DNA from: Chloracidobacterium sp. N
Lineage (GTDB): Bacteria > Acidobacteriota > Blastocatellia > Chloracidobacteriales > Chloracidobacteriaceae
Direction of reading: 5' to 3'
Length of the DNA stretch: 64,000 bases
NCBI RefSeq assembly: GCF_018304765.1
Contig: NZ_CP072642.1
Span: 1,409,501-1,473,500 of the forward strand
The translations under genes and the position numbers were made by a program. Positions within the stretch are counted from its first letter, which is position 1. Each line of letters starts with the position of its first letter. Shown here piece after piece: positions 9,392 to 17,974 of this stretch. Below the pieces are notes generated by a model. The model ran no database searches and had not been told where the DNA came from. It worked only from the letters and a program-made list of their open reading frames with translations.

Positions 9392-9742
9392 ATGGCTGAA
9401 GCAGACAACATTTTTCTCAGGATTGCCCGTGGTGAAGCTCCGGCAGACATCGTTTATGACGATGAACAATGTGTGGCTTTCCGGGATATTCATCCGCAAG
9501 CGCCAACTCACATTCTCATCATTCCACGGACGCCGATGGAGTCCCTCAATGAGGCTTCCCAGAGCGATGAAGCCGTTCTGGGGCATCTGTTGCGGGTTGC
9601 GGCCAAAATCGCCAACAAGGTCGGTATTGCCGAGACTGGCTACCGGACGGTCATCAACACGGGTCCCGATGCCGGGCAATCGGTGTTTCAGCTTCACGTA
9701 CATCTTCTGGGAGGGCGTCCGCTGGCCTGGCCGCCCGGCTGA
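9392..9742 (+). CDS. HIT family protein (HinT-like purine nucleoside phosphoramidase)
   Basis: 116 residues. 'ARGEAPADIVYDDEQCVAFRDIHPQAPTHILIIPR' is the classic HinT N-terminal half and 'NTGPDAGQSVFQLHVHLLGGR' carries the histidine triad. The first His of the triad is Gln, a known variant among bacterial HinT proteins; the nucleophilic central His is kept. The enzyme hydrolyses AMP-N phosphoramidates and nucleoside phosphoramidates. The ATG is preceded by AAGAGG. About 125 bases separate it from the GT9 gene, so it is probably transcribed independently. Confidence 0.93.
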   Translation: MAEADNIFLRIARGEAPADIVYDDEQCVAFRDIHPQAPTHILIIPRTPMESLNEASQSDEAVLGHLLRVAAKIANKVGIAETGYRTVINTGPDAGQSVFQLHVHLLGGRPLAWPPG

Positions 9743-9791
9743 AGTGACGACGTGGGGTTTGTCATAGGGTTTTTCTGTTTGTTGGCAAACC

Positions 9792-10826
9792 ATGAAAACC
9801 TGTCCTCGATGTGGGCGAGTGTGGACAGACACGATGCGTTTCTGTCCCCTGGATGGCACGGAACTCCCGCAGGCGCGCACAACCTCATCCACCACGATTG
9901 CCCGACGGATTACCCATGAGGAACCACGGGTCGAGTTGCCGTCGGCCGGGCAGGACCCGCTGATTGGTCAGGTGCTGGAAGGGAAGTACCACATCCAATC
10001 CAGGATTGGTCAGGGGGCGACCGGGGCCATTTACCGTGCCGAGCGCATCAACATTGGTGATGCGGTGGCCGTCAAGGTGCTCAAGCCGGAGTTTGCCGAG
10101 GACTATGCGGCTTCTGAACGCTTTCGCCGCGAGGCGCTGGCGCTGGGGCGCATCCGGCATCCCAACGTCATTGCCATTTATGACTACTTCGAGCAGCCAC
10201 GCCAGGGGGATCGCCCGGCGTCCATCTTTCTGGTCATGGAGTTGCTGTCGGGCAAGACCCTGCGCGACATTCTCCGCCAGGAGCATGTGCTGGACATTCG
10301 CCGGACCGTACGCCTGATGGTGCAGATTTGCGCGGCGCTGCACGTGGCCCATGAGCGGAATGTGATCCACCGCGACCTGAAACCGGAAAACATCATGGTC
10401 GAGCAGTATGATCGCCAGCAGGAGATGGCCAAGGTCATTGATTTTGGGCTGGCGCGGCTGCGGATGACCGGCAAGCTCATCAAGACTCTGACGGAGCAGG
10501 GGCGGGTGGCTGGGACGCCGTACTACATGGCGCCGGAGCAGTGGATGGACCGCCCACTCGATGCCCGGACGGATGTCTATGCGCTGGGTATCATCTGCTA
10601 TGAAATGCTCACCGGGCGGGTGCCGTTCCATGCGGATACGGTCATGCAACTGGCCAACAAGCATGTCAAAGCGCCACCCCAGCCGCCGATTGAGCTGCGG
10701 CGGGAGCTTCCCATGGGCGTTTCGCAGGCGATTCTGCGGGCGCTGGCCAAGCAGCCGCAGGAACGGCCGTCCACGACGTTGGAGTTGGCGGATGCTTTGC
10801 AACGAGGACTGCTTGGGACAGGATGA
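9792..10826 (+). CDS. Serine/threonine protein kinase with N-terminal zinc ribbon
   Basis: 344 residues with no membrane helix, unlike many PknB proteins. Cys4 and Cys7 in CPRCG and Cys18 resemble a zinc-ribbon knuckle, but the fourth ligand position is Asp in 'CPLDG', so metal binding is uncertain. The kinase domain spans about 60-335: glycine loop 'IGQGATGAIYRA', 'VAVKVLKP' lysine, catalytic 'HRDLKPEN', 'DFGLAR', 'GTPYYMAPEQ' and 'DVYALGIICYEMLTGRVPF'. All catalytic residues are present. Substrates are unknown. Phosphothreonine-binding FHA domains occur in the histidine kinase encoded ~8 kb away, which is a possible but untested connection. Confidence 0.92.
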   Translation: MKTCPRCGRVWTDTMRFCPLDGTELPQARTTSSTTIARRITHEEPRVELPSAGQDPLIGQVLEGKYHIQSRIGQGATGAIYRAERINIGDAVAVKVLKPEFAEDYAASERFRREALALGRIRHPNVIAIYDYFEQPRQGDRPASIFLVMELLSGKTLRDILRQEHVLDIRRTVRLMVQICAALHVAHERNVIHRDLKPENIMVEQYDRQQEMAKVIDFGLARLRMTGKLIKTLTEQGRVAGTPYYMAPEQWMDRPLDARTDVYALGIICYEMLTGRVPFHADTVMQLANKHVKAPPQPPIELRRELPMGVSQAILRALAKQPQERPSTTLELADALQRGLLGTG

Positions 10827-10945
10827 GTTCTTGGGAAGCTGTGCGAGTTTGCGTTGCTTGGCATGCGGTCAGTGGTTGCCAGACGCGGCAGGTCAGAAGA
10901 GGGTTTAGTTTTCCCAGCCGGGCATGGTAGTCTCTGGCTGAATTT

Positions 10946-10973
10946 TTGCTGAGGTTTGAAGGCTTCAGATAAA
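10946..10973 (+). promoter_or_regulatory. Weak candidate promoter upstream of the OmpA-family gene
   Basis: TTGCTG at 10946 and GATAAA at 10968 are separated by 16 bases, within an AT-richer patch of the 206-base spacer and about 60 bases before the ATG. The match is moderate only. Confidence 0.3.
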
Positions 10974-11032
10974 TCTGGTGAGGTCGGTGTCCAATGTGGG
11001 TATCGTCCACGACTTTCTCGAAGGAGTGACGC

Positions 11033-11749
11033 ATGACAAGGAGATGGGGATGGCTATGCATGCTAGCTGCCGCGGCCGTGGTTTTTGGCCCAGCTTGTGC
11101 CACCAAAAAGTATGTTCGCACGACGATTGACGAGCGGGTTGCCCCGCTTGAAGGGCGTACGGAGGAGTTGGAGCAGTCTGTGGCGCGCAACACTTCGGCG
11201 ATTCGGGACCTGGACACCCGCCTGTCGGCGCGGATTGATACGGTCAGCGCCCGGGCCGAGGAAGCCAACACCCGTGCGCAGGCGGCCGAGCGCAAGGCCG
11301 AGGAGGCCCAACTGGGTGTCGAGCGTACGAACACGCGGTTGACCGAGACGGCACGTGCCGTTGACGACTTCATTGAAGTGCGAACGGTGTCGGTGTACTT
11401 CCAGACCAACCGGTATGACCTCAGCCCGGAAGCCAAGGCGGAGCTGGATGCGCTGGCGGAAGCGGCCAAGTCGCGCCGGGGCATTCGGATTGAGCTTTCC
11501 GGTTTTGCCGACCGGCGTGGCAGCGAAGCGAAGAATCTGACTCTGACCGAAAACCGGGCCAAGTCCGTCAAGCTGTACCTGTACAACGTGCACAAGATTG
11601 AGCCGTGGCGGATTGAGTACATCGGGGCGGGCAAGATCAACGACAACGCCCGGACGCCGGAGGAACTTCAGCGCAACCGCCGGGTGGATGTGCGCCTGTT
11701 GGCGAACCGGGTGGTGACGGAGGCGGAAGAAGGCAACCCCGGGCCATAA
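11033..11749 (+). CDS. OmpA-family (Pal/OmpA C-terminal domain) envelope protein
   Basis: 238 residues. An N-terminal signal sequence ends near 'FGPACATKK', and Cys22 could be lipidated although the lipobox is poor. Residues ~30-115 form a heptad-rich coiled coil ('RTEELEQSVARNTSAIRDLDTRLSARID'). Residues ~120-225 are an OmpA C-terminal peptidoglycan-binding domain with 'VYFQTNRYDLSPEAKAELD', 'IELSGFADRRGSEAKNLTLTENRAKSV' and 'NRRVDVRL'. It probably tethers the outer membrane to peptidoglycan. A strong terminator lies 100 bases downstream. Confidence 0.88.
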   Translation: MTRRWGWLCMLAAAAVVFGPACATKKYVRTTIDERVAPLEGRTEELEQSVARNTSAIRDLDTRLSARIDTVSARAEEANTRAQAAERKAEEAQLGVERTNTRLTETARAVDDFIEVRTVSVYFQTNRYDLSPEAKAELDALAEAAKSRRGIRIELSGFADRRGSEAKNLTLTENRAKSVKLYLYNVHKIEPWRIEYIGAGKINDNARTPEELQRNRRVDVRLLANRVVTEAEEGNPGP

Positions 11750-11850
11750 TGGGGGCGCGCCTTTGGTTGTGGGCCTCTGGTTTTGACTGGTGACAGCCGC
11801 CGTCCGGCTGGCGAGGCTTCAGCCGGGCAGTTTCTGGGTGGATTGGCATC

Positions 11851-11897
11851 GGGAGGGCAATCGGCCACTGTGGGTCGATTGCCCTCCCGGCTTTTTT
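11851..11897 (+). terminator. Rho-independent terminator after the OmpA-family gene
   Basis: Perfect 13-bp inverted repeat, GGGAGGGCAATCG (11851-11863) and CGATTGCCCTCCC (11876-11888), with a 12-base loop and followed by GGC and six T (11892-11897). Confidence 0.88.
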
Positions 11898-11985
11898 GGG
11901 CTGTGGTGGCTGTTGTTGATGGGGGGCTTGGGGGCGATAGCCTGTGGATGGGGGAGAACGGAGTGGGGCAGGTTTGCGACATGGT

Positions 11986-11995
11986 TCTGATAACG
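11986..11995 (+). repeat. TCTGATAACG motif, copy b
   Basis: Exact 10-mer on the + strand, intergenic, about 90 bases past the terminator. Confidence 0.85.
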
Positions 11996-12173
11996 AAATG
12001 ACGGGGGATGGCGCCGGCTGTCCGCTGGCTTCAGCGGGCTGAAGGGAGTGGCCTGGAGAAAATTGGAAAAAATTTTGACGCCGGATGGCAACGTTTCAGG
12101 GAGGTTACCGATGACTGAAGGTGAGACGAGCTTTTGACATCCACCTTTGTTTCGGAGGCACCATCTGAAAGCC

Positions 12174-13703
12174 ATGCGAGTCGCAGCCAAATCAACGCCA
12201 TCGGTCAACCCGGCATCCACCACGTCCATTCCCCACAAGCTGGATTTGCGTTCGGCGGTCGCCCAGCCGTCGGCATCCACACCGGTCAGCTTTGGCAAAC
12301 TCAACGATCTGCAAGCCCTTGGGCAGAACCTCAAGGCGCATCTGGCGCAGGCCACGGGGCAACAGGTCACGGGTCAGCCGTCAACGGCAGTGGCCACGAG
12401 TGGCTTTTCACGGGAAGCGACCGTGACCCGCGTCAACGGCCAGGTGGTCATTGATACCGGAGCCGGCGACGACCAGATTCGGGTGACGCAGGATGCACGC
12501 ACGGGCGATGTGACTGTGTCGGTCAACGGCGAGTCGCGGACGTTCACCGGAAATGATCGCAACAACCTCGTGATTCGGGCCGGGGCGGGGAACGATGTGA
12601 TTCAGGTTGACCCGGGCGTGACGGTCAACCTGCGGCTCTTCGGCGGCGATGGCGATGATGTCATCACCGGCGGCAGCGGCCACGACCGGATTGATGGTGG
12701 TGCGGGCAATGACCGCATCAATGGGGGTGCCGGCAACGACTATATCTATGGCGGCGATGGCAACGACACGCTCCAGGGCGGTGACGGCAACGACACGATC
12801 TATGGCGGCCGGGGCAATGACCTCATTTATGGCAATGCCGGCAATGACTACCTGGAAGGCGGCGAAGGCAACGACACCATATACGGCGGTGAAGGCAATG
12901 ATGTCATTTCCGGCGGGCTGGGCGATGATCGGCTGTTTGGCGGCGCTGGGGACGATGCCATCTATGCCGGGCAGGGGAAAGATGACATCAGCGGCGGCAG
13001 TGGCAGCAACAAGCTGTATGTGCAGGCGGAGGACACGGTACGGACGGCACCGCGCGGCAGCCGCAACCAGGTGGTGACGGTGGAGCTGACGGGCAATCCG
13101 GGCGGTTTGGGGGTGATCGTGCGTGGTTCGGATGAGTTCCGGCAGCGCGTGATGGACGATCTGGAAATGCTTCGCTCATCGCCGGCGGGACGGCAGATGC
13201 TGGCCAGCTTTGATGCGGCGCGGCAGCGGGATCGCGTCACGGTGACGATTGAGGAAATCACCGAGGACAACGGCTTTGCTTCGCGCTCACGCGGCTCCAA
13301 TCCCTTTCTCGATCCGGCCACCGGACGCCGTGGCACGCCGACCAATGCCACCATTGGTTACAACCCGACCTTTGCGCCGACTTTTGAGTTTGCCGATGGC
13401 ACGGCTGCCTATACGCCGCCGTCCGTGGTGCTGTATCACGAAATGGCGCATGCCTATGACTACACGCACGGGACGCTGCGCCCCGGCACGTACCAGGGCG
13501 TGGATACGGCCGACCGTGGGCGCGTGCCGAACTTGGAGCGGGTGGCCGTCGGTGTGCCGCTCGACCATGACAACGATCCCCGGACGCCCGAACAGCTTGA
13601 CAATGCCAACCATCCCTACGCGCTGACAGAGAACGGCATCCGGGAGGAAATGAACCTCCAGTTGCGGCGGAGCTACATGCTGGCCCGGCTCTCCGGTTTC
13701 TGA
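12174..13703 (+). CDS. RTX-repeat protein with C-terminal M91-like zinc metallopeptidase
   Basis: 509 residues from the ATG at 12174. GGAGG at 12154-12158 is 15 bases upstream, so a non-ATG start slightly upstream (for example TTG at 12147, just before GGAGG, or CTG at 12165) cannot be excluded. There is no Sec signal. Residues ~155-280 hold about a dozen calcium-binding nonapeptides of the GGxGxDxUx type ('GGAGNDRIN', 'GGDGNDTLQ'), the hallmark of type I-secreted proteins. The C-terminal ~200 residues carry HEMAH (His422, Glu423, His426) followed by 'AYDYTHG' and 'ALTENGIREEMNLQLRRSYM', which resembles peptidase family M91, the NleD effector family. It is flanked by terminators on both sides, a monocistronic unit. 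No type I secretion genes are adjacent. Confidence 0.8.
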   Translation: MRVAAKSTPSVNPASTTSIPHKLDLRSAVAQPSASTPVSFGKLNDLQALGQNLKAHLAQATGQQVTGQPSTAVATSGFSREATVTRVNGQVVIDTGAGDDQIRVTQDARTGDVTVSVNGESRTFTGNDRNNLVIRAGAGNDVIQVDPGVTVNLRLFGGDGDDVITGGSGHDRIDGGAGNDRINGGAGNDYIYGGDGNDTLQGGDGNDTIYGGRGNDLIYGNAGNDYLEGGEGNDTIYGGEGNDVISGGLGDDRLFGGAGDDAIYAGQGKDDISGGSGSNKLYVQAEDTVRTAPRGSRNQVVTVELTGNPGGLGVIVRGSDEFRQRVMDDLEMLRSSPAGRQMLASFDAARQRDRVTVTIEEITEDNGFASRSRGSNPFLDPATGRRGTPTNATIGYNPTFAPTFEFADGTAAYTPPSVVLYHEMAHAYDYTHGTLRPGTYQGVDTADRGRVPNLERVAVGVPLDHDNDPRTPEQLDNANHPYALTENGIREEMNLQLRRSYMLARLSGF

Positions 13704-13740
13704 GCCGCTTTACGCTCCGGGGATACAACCGCTACTCTGG

Positions 13741-13785
13741 AAGACTCCCGCCGAAGGTTTCGGTCCGGGAGTCTTTCGCTTTTTT
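13741..13785 (+). terminator. Rho-independent terminator after the RTX/M91 gene
   Basis: AAGACTCCCG (13741-13750) pairs with CGGGAGTCTT (13766-13775). The loop contains a smaller CCGAA/TTCGG stem, and a T run follows at 13780-13785. Confidence 0.85.
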
Positions 13786-13809
13786 GGGACTGATGTTGAT
13801 GGCGACCTT

Positions 13810-14538
13810 ATGTGGGGACGACTGATCGGGGGGCTGGTGGTGGTGTTGTGGCTGGGTTGTTGGGAGAAAACGCCGCTGCCTTCCCAAACTCCACGCCATA
13901 ACGAAAAGAGGGCTGTCCGGGAAACCACTGCCATGGAATCGTTGTTTGTCGTGCATGTCGAGCAGGATGGGCTGCGTTGTGATCTGCGGGGCCACGTGTT
14001 GAAGGCAGGGGTTCACGACGGCATCACCTATCCGTGTGATCATCTGGTTGTGACCTACACGTTGGAAAATCAGGCCGCGGTTCCCTGCTATGTGTGCAAC
14101 CGGGGACACGCAAATGCGCGTTCAACGCTGGGTTACGTCGAACAACGCCCCGCCGGGGTGGTGGAGCTGAGCCAGAAAGCCTTTTTGCCGCCGCCGGACT
14201 GTCCGCCGACCTACGTGCCGGTGTTGCCGCGCGTTTCGGTACTCAAGCCGGGTGAACGGCAGACCGAAAGCGTTTATTTCGAGCTGCCGCTCAAGGCGCA
14301 CACACCGTTTGATTTCTGCTTTTCGGAATCAGAAATGGCACCACTCACCGGGTCGCAGATGGAGTTCCGGCTGGGCTACCTCCGGGCGGACGAAGCCGGG
14401 GGGGAGGATGGCGTGCCGATGCCGGCACAGGTACGGGAAAACGACACGCTGCCGGCGGCGTTGTCCCGGAGGCAGCGTTTTTTGTCGAGCGGGGTACAGG
14501 CGCTTCCGCCTGGGGCGGTGCGCCCGGTTGCACCATAG
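13810..14538 (+). CDS. Predicted lipoprotein of unknown function
   Basis: 242 residues. A short signal ends in the lipobox-like 'LWLGC' (Cys17), predicting lipid attachment. The mature protein has cysteine pairs ('GLRCDLRGH', 'TYPCDH', 'PCYVCNRG', 'DFCFSE') and reads as a beta-sandwich, with 'HLVVTYTLENQAAVPCYVCNRG' resembling a domain that scales or modifies a protein's electrostatic surface, but no named family is recognised. It ends facing the CHAT operon on the opposite strand, 64 bases apart. The first ATG after the terminator was used; an in-frame ATG further in would lose the signal. Confidence 0.65.
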   Translation: MWGRLIGGLVVVLWLGCWEKTPLPSQTPRHNEKRAVRETTAMESLFVVHVEQDGLRCDLRGHVLKAGVHDGITYPCDHLVVTYTLENQAAVPCYVCNRGHANARSTLGYVEQRPAGVVELSQKAFLPPPDCPPTYVPVLPRVSVLKPGERQTESVYFELPLKAHTPFDFCFSESEMAPLTGSQMEFRLGYLRADEAGGEDGVPMPAQVRENDTLPAALSRRQRFLSSGVQALPPGAVRPVAP

Positions 14539-14602
14539 TTGGCGCTTCCACGAAAAGCAGCTTTGCCAGCCGTCGTTGTCAGCGGACAAGCCTGGATGGC
14601 AC

Positions 14603-17600
14603 TCACATGGCGCGCCAGTCGCCGGTCAGGATGAAGCTCGCCCAGTAAAACGGGTGCGCGTAGCGTGTCTGCCGCCGCAGCGCAATTTGCGCCTGACGCA
14701 GGGCTTCACCCCGGGGTTCACCGCGTTTGAGGCGGGCATAGAAGTTTTCCATCAGCATCTGGGTGGCCCGGTCGGAAACCGACCACAGGGACATCACCTG
14801 GGTCTGGGCGCCGGTGAGGACAAAGGCCCGGCGCAGTCCATAGACGCCTTCGCCATTGCGGACCTCGCCGACGCCGGTCTGGCAGGCGGACAGGACGACG
14901 AGGCGCGTGCCCCAGAGGTTGAGCTGGGCGGCTTCGAGGGCGGTCAGGGCGCTTTTTGGGGCGGCCTGGTTGGCGCCGGCAAAGAACAGGTACGCACGCA
15001 GGAGCGGGCTGTCGCGGCGCACCTGGTCGGGATTGAGCGGCTGGGGAAGTCCGATGGCGCGGGTTGTCAGGTCCTCCGGTGTGGTCCGGGCCGTCTGGGG
15101 GACCGCTTCCAGAAATGTGCCGTGGGTGGCGAGGTGCAGAAACCGGGGACGATTCACGGTCAGCAGGCGGTCGCCCGTGGCGGCAGCCCGGGTTTGGACG
15201 AGGGCATCGGGGAAGAGGCGCTGGATGGTTGCAGCTTCAGCCGCCGTGCCAGTGAGAGGAGACAGGGCCGGGAGCGTGTTTCCGGCGAGGGAGAGTTGCT
15301 TGCCATTCCCATACTCCGGCGCAGCAAAGACGACCGGCGGGTGCGGGCTGGCTTCGCGGTTTTCCTGAAAGGCAAGCAGGTCGCGGCCGCTGGTGAGGTA
15401 GGTGAGGGCAAACTGCTCCAGCAGATACTGCCCGTGCCGGTCCGGGAGGGCTTCAAAGGGGATGAGGTTGAGCTGACCGTCAGGGGAGAGCAGCAGATGC
15501 CGGACACCGGTCAGCGCCGGGGCGATGGGGGCGATGACCTGTGCGGCAAGGCGCGCGCCGGCACGCCGGACGGTGGTGGTCTGCCGGGTCGGGGTGGACA
15601 GCGCCTGGCGAAATTCCCGGATGGTCGTGTCAATGGGGACGGCTTCGCCGAGGTCGGCCCAGCGGAGGGTGCCGTCGGCTTTGAGGGCATAGACGGCGTA
15701 GCGTGTCGGCTGGGGCAGCCCGGTGGTGGGGTCAACGGGGGAATAGACGGCATACTCAAGCAGGGCGGCATCGGGCGGGATGGCGTTCCGGACGGCTTCC
15801 AGGGTGACGGGGGCAAAGCGGGCGCGGTACTGGAGGCTGCGGCGGCTGAGGTCGGCTTCCAGATTGTCGGCCTGTTCCTGGAGGGCTTTGAGTTCGGCGC
15901 GGTGGGCGGCTGCGGATAGGGTGCGGTCGGGTCCACGCTGGGTCAGGACGGCGATTTGGCCTTTGAGGGTGGTCAGTTCGTCGAGGCGGCGGAGGTCTTC
16001 GGGGGTGCCCTGTTGGCGGAGGAGGGCGAGGACATCGGTCATGGCGTCCAAGGCGCGGCCCTTGCGCTGGAGAATGACAGTCAGGGCGGCGCGGGCGGCG
16101 TCTCTGTCCCGGGGGAGGTTGTGGAGGTGAAGGGTGAGGGTGCGGTGGGTTTCTTCGTCGGCCAGCTTGAGGTAGAGGAACTTCTGGCGTTCGGAGCCGG
16201 TGACGAGGTTGATGGTCAGGAGGTGTTCGCGGGCGGCATTGGCCTGGGTCTGGAAGGCGAGGGCCTGGCGGGGCAGGTTCTGTTGCTGGGCGAGGAGGGT
16301 GAGGTTGTTCAGGGTCTGGATGACATCGGGGTGGTTGGGGCCGTAGGCTTCGGTCTGGATGTGCAGCGCCTGATGGAAGAGCTGGTCAGCAGCGGCATAG
16401 TCTTTCTGCTGGCCTCGCACCCAGCCCAGGTTCATCAGGGTTTTGGCAAAGGCGGGGTGGGCGCTGCCGAGAGACTTTTCAACAATGGCGCCGGCCTGGC
16501 GGTAAAGCGTTTCGGCTTCGCTGAAACGTCCCTGAAGGCGGAACGTTTCGGCAAGGTTGGTGAGACAGGTGGCGTAGAGCGGGTGCTGGTTGCCAAGGGT
16601 GGATTCATAAATGGCCAGAGCGCGGCGGAAGGTCGCTTCGGCCGTGGCGTAGTCCTTGCGTCTCAGGATGATAACTGCAAGGTTGCTGAGGAAATCGGCG
16701 ACGTGGGGTGAGTTTCCGCCGACCTTGGCTTCAAAGGTGGCGATGGCGCGTTGGTAGAGCGGCTCGGCGCGGTTATCGTCGCCGCGCCTGCGGAGCGTTT
16801 CCGCCAGGTTGTTGAGCAGGAGAGCGACATAGGGTGGGACGACTTCAAAGCCCTTTTCGTAGATGTCCAGCGCATGCTGGAAATTGACTTCGGCTGAGGA
16901 GAGGTTGCCCTGCTCCAGTTGAAGCAGGGCCAGGCTGTTGAAGACACGGGCCAGGGTGAGTGAACTTGTTTCCGGTATGGCCGTACCCATGGCAATGGCG
17001 CGCTGGTAAAAACGTTCGGCCGCCGGGTATTGCCCCCGCTCCTGGTGGAGGTCAGCCAGGTAGGTCAGGGTGCGGATGGTTTGGGTATCGGCGGGAAGCC
17101 GCCCGCCATGGAGCAGGGCGCGCTGGTAACAGGCTTCGGCTTCGGTGAAATGGCCCTGTTTTTGCAGGGATTTTCCCAGGCTGTTGAGACTCCGCCGGAG
17201 GTCAGGATGTTCCGGGGCGAGGGCTTTGTCGCGGATGGCGGTAGCCCGGCGGTACAGGGCGGTGGCCTGGGCGTAGTCAGTCAGGTGATAGCAGATGAGC
17301 CCCGTGGTTTCGAGGGCGTCGGCGACAGAACGATGTTCCGGCCCATAGACGGCTTCCCGGATGGCAAGCGCCTCCCGCGCCAGTGGGAGGGCCTCGGCAT
17401 AGGCACCTGTTGCGCACAACTGTCCGGCCCGGGTTGCCAGGGTGGTGGCTTCCTGGGCGCGCCACAGGTTGGGGGCTTCTTTTCGTTCGTGCCCGTCTGC
17501 CGGGCGCCGCGTCAGAACCTGCAGAACGTACCGCCCCCCGGTTTTGCCATGGGCGAAGGGAGCCTGGGCGAAGGGGACAATGACCAGCCGGTAAACCCTG

Positions 17601-17938
17601 CTGGCAGGAGCCAGAAACAGCAGTTCTTCCGGCCCCAGGGGGCCGTTCGGGCTGTCCTGTTCCATGACCAGACTGCCGTCGGGTCCGAGGAGTCTGAGCG
17701 TGACATCAACCCCATGCTGCCCGACGACCAGGTGCAGAAAGTCATATTGGTCAAGAGGGACGGTGTAGGTGTGGGGTTCCGCGCCGGTGACGTTCTGCTC
17801 AAGGGTTGTACCGGGGAGCAGCGCCGTCGGTGCCGGTTGCTGGGCCGGCGGCTGAACCGGTTGCTGGGGAAGTACCGCCGACAGGTGGACTGGCGTCAGC
17901 CATGAGGTGAGGAAGAGTATCAGGGCGAACACAGTCAT
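14603..17938 (-). CDS. Exported TPR-CHAT protein (third gene of the CHAT/FHA-kinase operon)
   Basis: 1111 residues. An N-terminal signal ('FALILFLTSWLTPVHLSAVL') predicts export. Residues ~40-140 form a beta-rich domain resembling pre-peptidase C-terminal (PPC) domains and alignable by eye with the same region of the first operon gene. Residues ~165-560 are about ten TPR units ('ALAIREAVYGPEHRSVADALETTGL', 'YQRALLHGGRLP'), the kinesin-light-chain type. A helical linker leads to a CHAT domain (~760-1111) with the caspase-like dyad His939 in HLATHG and Cys1019 in LSACQTG, then 'GEGVYGLRRAFVLTGA' and 'SLWSVSD'. CHAT domains are predicted caspase-fold proteases. The gene starts 36 bases after the kinase stop. 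Confidence 0.9.
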   Translation of the reverse strand: MTVFALILFLTSWLTPVHLSAVLPQQPVQPPAQQPAPTALLPGTTLEQNVTGAEPHTYTVPLDQYDFLHLVVGQHGVDVTLRLLGPDGSLVMEQDSPNGPLGPEELLFLAPASRVYRLVIVPFAQAPFAHGKTGGRYVLQVLTRRPADGHERKEAPNLWRAQEATTLATRAGQLCATGAYAEALPLAREALAIREAVYGPEHRSVADALETTGLICYHLTDYAQATALYRRATAIRDKALAPEHPDLRRSLNSLGKSLQKQGHFTEAEACYQRALLHGGRLPADTQTIRTLTYLADLHQERGQYPAAERFYQRAIAMGTAIPETSSLTLARVFNSLALLQLEQGNLSSAEVNFQHALDIYEKGFEVVPPYVALLLNNLAETLRRRGDDNRAEPLYQRAIATFEAKVGGNSPHVADFLSNLAVIILRRKDYATAEATFRRALAIYESTLGNQHPLYATCLTNLAETFRLQGRFSEAETLYRQAGAIVEKSLGSAHPAFAKTLMNLGWVRGQQKDYAAADQLFHQALHIQTEAYGPNHPDVIQTLNNLTLLAQQQNLPRQALAFQTQANAAREHLLTINLVTGSERQKFLYLKLADEETHRTLTLHLHNLPRDRDAARAALTVILQRKGRALDAMTDVLALLRQQGTPEDLRRLDELTTLKGQIAVLTQRGPDRTLSAAAHRAELKALQEQADNLEADLSRRSLQYRARFAPVTLEAVRNAIPPDAALLEYAVYSPVDPTTGLPQPTRYAVYALKADGTLRWADLGEAVPIDTTIREFRQALSTPTRQTTTVRRAGARLAAQVIAPIAPALTGVRHLLLSPDGQLNLIPFEALPDRHGQYLLEQFALTYLTSGRDLLAFQENREASPHPPVVFAAPEYGNGKQLSLAGNTLPALSPLTGTAAEAATIQRLFPDALVQTRAAATGDRLLTVNRPRFLHLATHGTFLEAVPQTARTTPEDLTTRAIGLPQPLNPDQVRRDSPLLRAYLFFAGANQAAPKSALTALEAAQLNLWGTRLVVLSACQTGVGEVRNGEGVYGLRRAFVLTGAQTQVMSLWSVSDRATQMLMENFYARLKRGEPRGEALRQAQIALRRQTRYAHPFYWASFILTGDWRAM

Positions 17939-17974
17939 ACACCTCCCTGGAAAAACCTCCTTTGGGGAATGGCG

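Larger units (their letters stand above)
11750..12173. other. Intergenic region of ~420 bases
   Basis: No convincing gene is seen. It holds the rho-independent terminator at 11851-11897, copy b of the TCTGATAACG motif at 11986, and near its right end GGAGG at 12154-12158, the likely ribosome site of the RTX gene. TTGACA at 12134 has no fitting -10 partner. Confidence 0.6.

Noticed and set aside
12134..12139. TTGACA as the -35 of a promoter for the RTX gene
   Set aside because: No -10-like hexamer at the right distance; that position falls on the ribosome site.
12640..13010. Periodic DNA repeat resembling a CRISPR or minisatellite
   Set aside because: The period follows the nine-residue RTX repeats of the encoded protein; there are no spacers. 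No CRISPR array is seen elsewhere.
14252..15919. Long + strand open frame (555 codons) opposite the third CHAT gene
   Set aside because: Its translation is Gly/Arg-rich with no recognisable domain, and the opposite strand encodes a clear CHAT domain. High GC makes such antisense frames common.
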